Shown here piece after piece: positions 4,987 to 7,028 of a DNA stretch of 7,028 nucleotides. Location: contig DATJWY010000311.1 of NCBI GenBank assembly GCA_035500775.1, positions 1-7,028 of the forward strand, written 5' to 3'. The position numbers and the translations under genes were made by a program. The first letter of the stretch is position 1. Each line of letters opens with the position of its first letter. The notes beneath the pieces are model-generated. The model was not told where the DNA came from. It worked only from the letters and a program-made list of their open reading frames with translations, and did not search any database. The stretch is from DATJWY01 sp035500775. GTDB lineage: Bacteria > Pseudomonadota > Alphaproteobacteria > Acetobacterales > Acetobacteraceae.

Positions 4987-5631
4987 ATGAGAACTGCGCC
5001 AACCCCTGCATATCCACGCAATAGCCACACAACGTTATCTACTGACAGAGATAAGGGGGATGTAATGCCTTCCGATACTTTGTTGCGTGAACGGGTGTCG
5101 ACTGGCCCGGAAGAGGAAGGGGAGCGGGGGAGCGGCGATGAGCTGCTCGTTCGTATCCTGATGGGTGGCAGCATGCTGCGCCGCCGTCGCCTGCGTCGCC
5201 TGCTGCTCGCCCATCTCCTGCGCGAGCGGCGCGCGGAAGAGGAGGGCGAGGCCGGCGAGGAGGATTTTGAGGGCGGCGGCGGTGACGAACGCCGGCTCAT
5301 GCGCCTCCTGATGGGCGGCAGCATGCTGCGCCGCCGTCGCCTGCGTCGCCTGATGCTGGCCCATCTCCTGCGCGAGGGACGCGCCGGGGAGGAAGAGGGC
5401 GAGGCTGGCGAGGAAGAAGGGGAGGGCGGCGGCGCTGACGAACGCCGGCTCGTGCGCTTCCTGATCGGTGGCAGCATGCTGCGTCGTCGCCGCCTGCGTC
5501 GCCTGATGATGGCCCACCTCCTGCGCGGGGGACGCGCCGAGGAGGAAGAGGGCGAGGCTGGCGAGGAGGAATGGGAGGGCGGCGGCGCCGACGAACGCCG
5601 GCTCGCGCGCCTTCTGGCCGGTGCGGCTTAG
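4987..5631 (+). CDS. Hypothetical charge-balanced tandem-repeat protein
   Basis: A 214-residue protein of no family I recognise, made of three near-identical units at residues 59-108, 109-159 and 160-210. Each unit has a basic amphipathic part (GGSMLRRRRLRRLxLAHLLR), an acidic Glu/Gly linker (EEEGEAGEEE), and a second short helix (DERRLxRxL). Unit 2 carries 11 Arg and 11 Asp/Glu, unit 3 also 11 and 11, unit 1 12 and 11. There is no signal peptide and no cysteine. GGAGG seven bases before ATG 4987 supports that start. An in-frame ATG at 5065 preceded by AGGGGG would drop 26 residues encoded in AT-rich, rare-codon sequence and is a real alternative. Differences between units are largely silent in this frame, supporting translation. 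It might be a peptide precursor, a nucleic-acid or membrane binder, or a scaffold; none is shown. Confidence 0.78.
   Translation: MRTAPTPAYPRNSHTTLSTDRDKGDVMPSDTLLRERVSTGPEEEGERGSGDELLVRILMGGSMLRRRRLRRLLLAHLLRERRAEEEGEAGEEDFEGGGGDERRLMRLLMGGSMLRRRRLRRLMLAHLLREGRAGEEEGEAGEEEGEGGGADERRLVRFLIGGSMLRRRRLRRLMMAHLLRGGRAEEEEGEAGEEEWEGGGADERRLARLLAGAA
5161..5616 (+). repeat. Three in-frame tandem repeats of 150-153 bp
   Basis: Unit 1 is 5161-5310 (150 bases), unit 2 is 5311-5463 (153) and unit 3 is 5464-5616 (153). Each begins with codons for (M/I)GGSMLRRRR. The half-unit before unit 1 (about 5110-5160) resembles the acidic linker and second helix. Changes such as GGC/GGT, CGC/CGT, CAT/CAC, GAA/GAG and GCC/GCT fall at third codon positions of the plus frame, indicating selection on the protein after duplication. 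Confidence 0.9.
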
Positions 5632-5676
5632 AGCAAGATGGGCTCAGGCGGAATCGCCTGAGCCCATGAACTTGCT
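5632..5676 (+). terminator. Long hairpin directly after the tandem-repeat gene
   Basis: Arms of 13 bp (5638-5650 with 5655-5667, ATGGGCTCAGGCG and its complement) enclose a 4-base loop, and outer 6-bp arms AGCAAG/CTTGCT (5632-5637, 5671-5676) extend it past a 3-base bulge. It begins one base after the TAG stop. No T-run follows, so it may protect or end the transcript, or simply be the first module of the hairpin mosaic to its right. Confidence 0.5.
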
Positions 5677-5683
5677 TGCCGAG

Positions 5684-5735
5684 CAAAGGCTTGGAGCATG
5701 ATCTGTGCTCCTTTGGGCGTTGATCATGCTCTGAA
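5684..5735. repeat. GAGCATGATC hairpin repeat, copy B
   Basis: GAGCATGATC (5694-5703) pairs perfectly with GATCATGCTC (5722-5731) around an 18-base loop. The element matches copy A at 4041-4085 without gaps. It is introduced by CAAAGGCTTGGAGC (5684-5697), repeated with one change at 5736-5749 ahead of the next hairpin, so the array is modular. Confidence 0.65.
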
Positions 5736-5782
5736 CAAAGGCTTTGAGCGGTTTCACCGACGCGGTCGTGGTGAAACCGCTC
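5736..5782. repeat. GAGCGGTTTCACC hairpin, third module of the mosaic
   Basis: GAGCGGTTTCACC (5746-5758) pairs perfectly over 13 bp with 5770-5782 around an 11-base loop. Like the neighbouring modules it opens with GAGC and closes with GCTC. It is preceded by the CAAAGGCTT direct repeat. Confidence 0.65.
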
Positions 5783-5858
5783 CGGGCTGTTGCCGGGGCG
5801 GCGAGACTGCTTCCCCACGTTTACGGCGGGGTTCGGCCGATCAAATTCTCGCGTAGGG

Positions 5859-5883
5859 GGAAATAATCTCCCGCGTGGGCGTT
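5859..5883 (+). promoter_or_regulatory. EcfG-type general stress response promoter
   Basis: GGAAA (5859-5863), a 16-base spacer and CGTT (5880-5883) match the alphaproteobacterial EcfG consensus GGAAC-N16/17-CGTT with one mismatch. The element lies 32 bases before the ATG of the small FPASDPP protein, a plausible position for a promoter. EcfG is released from the NepR anti-sigma factor by PhyR under stress; none of these regulators is encoded in the window. Confidence 0.6.
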
Positions 5884-5915
5884 TTGACCGTATCTCGTCG
5901 TCAGGAGATGCGACC

Positions 5916-6095
5916 ATGAACGTACAACAGACCCAGCCCAAAACCCAGCCCGACCCTAAACGGGACGCGCAGTTAGCGGACGAGCATTACGATATCGGCG
6001 TGGAGGATACCTTCCCCGCCAGCGATCCGCCCGCGCATGGCGAGATCGTCGGGCCGCCGCACGAAACCCCCGCGCCGCCGAAAAAACCGTCCTGA
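5916..6095 (+). CDS. Small FPASDPP-motif protein, probably stress-induced
   Basis: A 59-residue acidic, proline-rich protein beginning MNVQQTQPKTQPDPKRDAQL and containing DIGVEDTFPASDPPAH at its centre. Short proteins with (D/E)xxFPASDPP are common in Proteobacteria and have no established function. No signal peptide, membrane span or stable fold is evident. AGGAG at 5903-5907, eight bases before ATG 5916, fixes the start; the open frame reaches back to 5790 but the extension crosses the promoter and is not coding-like. The upstream EcfG-type promoter suggests induction in the general stress response. An intrinsic terminator downstream makes it monocistronic. Confidence 0.85.
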   Translation: MNVQQTQPKTQPDPKRDAQLADEHYDIGVEDTFPASDPPAHGEIVGPPHETPAPPKKPS

Positions 6096-6132
6096 AATCA
6101 GCCGGCCCGCCCTGTCGGATCGGGGGGCGATA

Positions 6133-6189
6133 CGGCGCCCGCGCATCGGCCATGCGCGAGAGGCCGTTTCGGATGGGCGCCGGTTTTTT
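6133..6189 (+). terminator. Terminator after the FPASDPP gene
   Basis: CGGCGCCC (6133-6140) pairs with GGGCGCCG (6175-6182), with an inner hairpin GCGCAT/ATGCGC (6141-6146, 6152-6157). TTTTTT follows at 6184-6189. This is consistent with a rho-independent terminator, although the internal spacing is long. Confidence 0.65.
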
Positions 6190-6250
6190 GCCTTCTTTCT
6201 CCTAAGTATATCGCGTGTGGCCGGGCCTTCCCGGAATAGGAGAAATCCCG

Positions 6251-6736
6251 ATGCGTGCTTATGTCGTGTTCGGCGTCACAGTGCTGGCGCTCTCCCTCTC
6301 CGCCCAGGCGCCCGTCCGAGCCCAGGCGCAGGCCTTGCCGGATACCGCGTTCGGCGCCCGGCCGGGCAACCAGATCGGCACGGGCCAGTCGCTCCCGGTC
6401 TCCAATCGCGCCAGCAACATCACCGGTGGCGGCGCCATCGCGCCGCGCCTGCCGACCCCGGCCGGGGATGGTGATGTGCAGAGCCTGCTGGTTTCCGCGC
6501 GGCAGGCGCTGCTGGCCGGGCGCACCGGCGAGGCGCAGGAAGCGCTGGAGCGGGCGGAAACCCGCATCCTGGATCGCTCGGTTCCGATCGGCGACCAGAA
6601 CATCCCGGCCGGCGGATCATTGGTGGAAGCGGTCACGGCGGCGCGGCAGGCGCTCGGCGCAGGCGATACGCAGCGCGCGGTCAAGATCATCGACGGAGCG
6701 CTGCCGCAGGCGGCGACCGTGGGCGCGCCGAACTGA
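6251..6736 (+). CDS. Exported protein with two TPR-like helical units
   Basis: A 161-residue protein with a signal peptide (MRAYVVFGVTVLALSLSAQA, cleavage likely after one of the Ala-Gln-Ala sites at residues 24-28), so it is periplasmic. Residues 29-75 are low-complexity Gly/Pro/Ala linker. Residues 76-107 (VQSLLVSARQALLAGRTGEA onward) and 124-151 (LVEAVTAARQALGAGDTQRA onward) are two similar helical pairs, sharing ARQAL-x-AG-x-T and an Ala-rich second helix, like TPR-type repeats. Similar Ala-rich exported proteins occur in Acetobacteraceae and Methylobacterium; this is from general recall. AGGAG eight bases before ATG 6251 decides the start over an in-frame ATG at 6215, which would place charged residues ahead of the signal peptide. 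The binding partner is unknown, and it appears monocistronic. Confidence 0.85.
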   Translation: MRAYVVFGVTVLALSLSAQAPVRAQAQALPDTAFGARPGNQIGTGQSLPVSNRASNITGGGAIAPRLPTPAGDGDVQSLLVSARQALLAGRTGEAQEALERAETRILDRSVPIGDQNIPAGGSLVEAVTAARQALGAGDTQRAVKIIDGALPQAATVGAPN

Positions 6737-7028
6737 GCCTTAGAGCATGATTGCCTGAGATTGAAGCGCAGGGACTTGGGGCTTTCCCTCCGTGGCCATT
6801 CCACCGCTCCTGCGGGGTGGCGGAACCTTGGACCACTCCGCCCCAAACCCCGCTGGGACCGACGGCCCCAGACCCCTTTTCAATAATGATTCCAAATTTG
6901 TGCGGGCCTGGGGGCGCTGCCCCCAGCGGGGTGCGGGGCAGAGCCCCGCAGTTACTCCGCATCGGTCAATCAATAGGGCGGTTGGTATCACCTTTGCTTG
7001 GCGAGCAGATCGCGGCTTCGTTGGGACG
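6737..7028. other. Gene-poor right end
   Basis: No complete gene is supported in these 292 bases. GAGCATGATT at 6743-6752 is one arm of the GAGCATGATC repeat without a matching second arm. A paired-hairpin element lies at 6885-6950. At the very edge, minus-strand frames ending at TGA 6966 (20 codons visible) or TGA 6988 (reading SQRSRDLLAKQR at its end) could be the tail of a gene entering from the right, but too little is visible to choose. Confidence 0.4.
6885..6950. repeat. Paired-hairpin intergenic element, copy 2
   Basis: AATGATTCCAAA (6885-6896) is followed by a hairpin with 8-bp arms CTGGGGGC/GCCCCCAG and a 3-base loop (6908-6926), then CGGGGT, then arms TGCGGGGC/GCCCCGCA with a 3-base loop (6932-6950; the T of CGGGGT is the first stem base). 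Order, arm length, loop length and linker match copy 1 at 1621-1672 while the arm sequences differ, so the structure rather than the sequence is conserved. Confidence 0.6.

Noticed and set aside
5035..5517. Minus-strand frame with hydrophobic, signal-like repeated segments
   Set aside because: The hydrophobic runs are the complement of GAG/GAA codons. Differences between repeat units are silent in the plus frame, and no ribosome site supports this start.
5161..5616. Regular repeats as a possible CRISPR array
   Set aside because: Units are 150-153 bp, in frame and similar along their whole length. There are no short repeats with unique spacers and no cas genes.

Overview
The window looks like a high-GC alphaproteobacterial chromosome, most likely Rhodospirillales/Acetobacteraceae. 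This is inferred from the C/G-ending codon use, a split XdhC pair, a complex I NDUFS4-type subunit between two tRNA genes, an EcfG-type stress promoter, and intergenic GAGCATGATC hairpins. No 16S gene or other marker is present to fix the genus.

Layout. (1) Positions 1-863, minus strand: a molybdenum-hydroxylase maturation unit made of a short XdhC/CoxI N-terminal-domain gene followed by a second XdhC gene carrying the Rossmann domain, which runs off the left edge. A 19-codon ORF overlaps the stop of the first and the start of the second. (2) 1127-1573, plus: a small membrane-anchored protein of unknown function, followed by a perfect 16-bp hairpin that begins in its stop codon. (3) 1747-3368, plus: a zinc-dependent histone-deacetylase-family amidohydrolase translationally coupled (ATGA) to an exported DUF192 protein and closed by a clear intrinsic terminator. 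(4) 3456-3978: tRNA-Pro(UGG), the NDUFS4-like complex I subunit, and tRNA-Arg(UCU), in the same direction.

(5) 3979-5631 is the accessory-looking part. It starts directly after tRNA-Arg and becomes AT-richer from about 4260. It has a near-consensus sigma-70 promoter and two genes with no recognisable family. The first encodes a 146-residue protein ending in an acidic-then-basic segment. The second encodes a 214-residue protein built of three 50-51-residue repeats, each an arginine-rich helix followed by a glutamate-rich linker with nearly exact charge balance. The C-terminus of the first resembles one repeat of the second, so they may be related or functionally paired. This is the most novel content in the window, and its function is unknown.

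(6) 5632-5782 is a mosaic of three hairpins flanked by GAGC/GCTC. (7) 5859-6095: an EcfG-type (general stress response) promoter followed by a 59-residue protein with the FPASDPP motif, then a terminator. (8) 6251-6736: an exported protein with two TPR-like helical units. (9) 6737-7028: no convincing gene; it holds a paired-hairpin intergenic element related to the one at 1621-1672.

No insertion sequence, CRISPR array, integrase or tRNA-derived attachment-site duplication was found.
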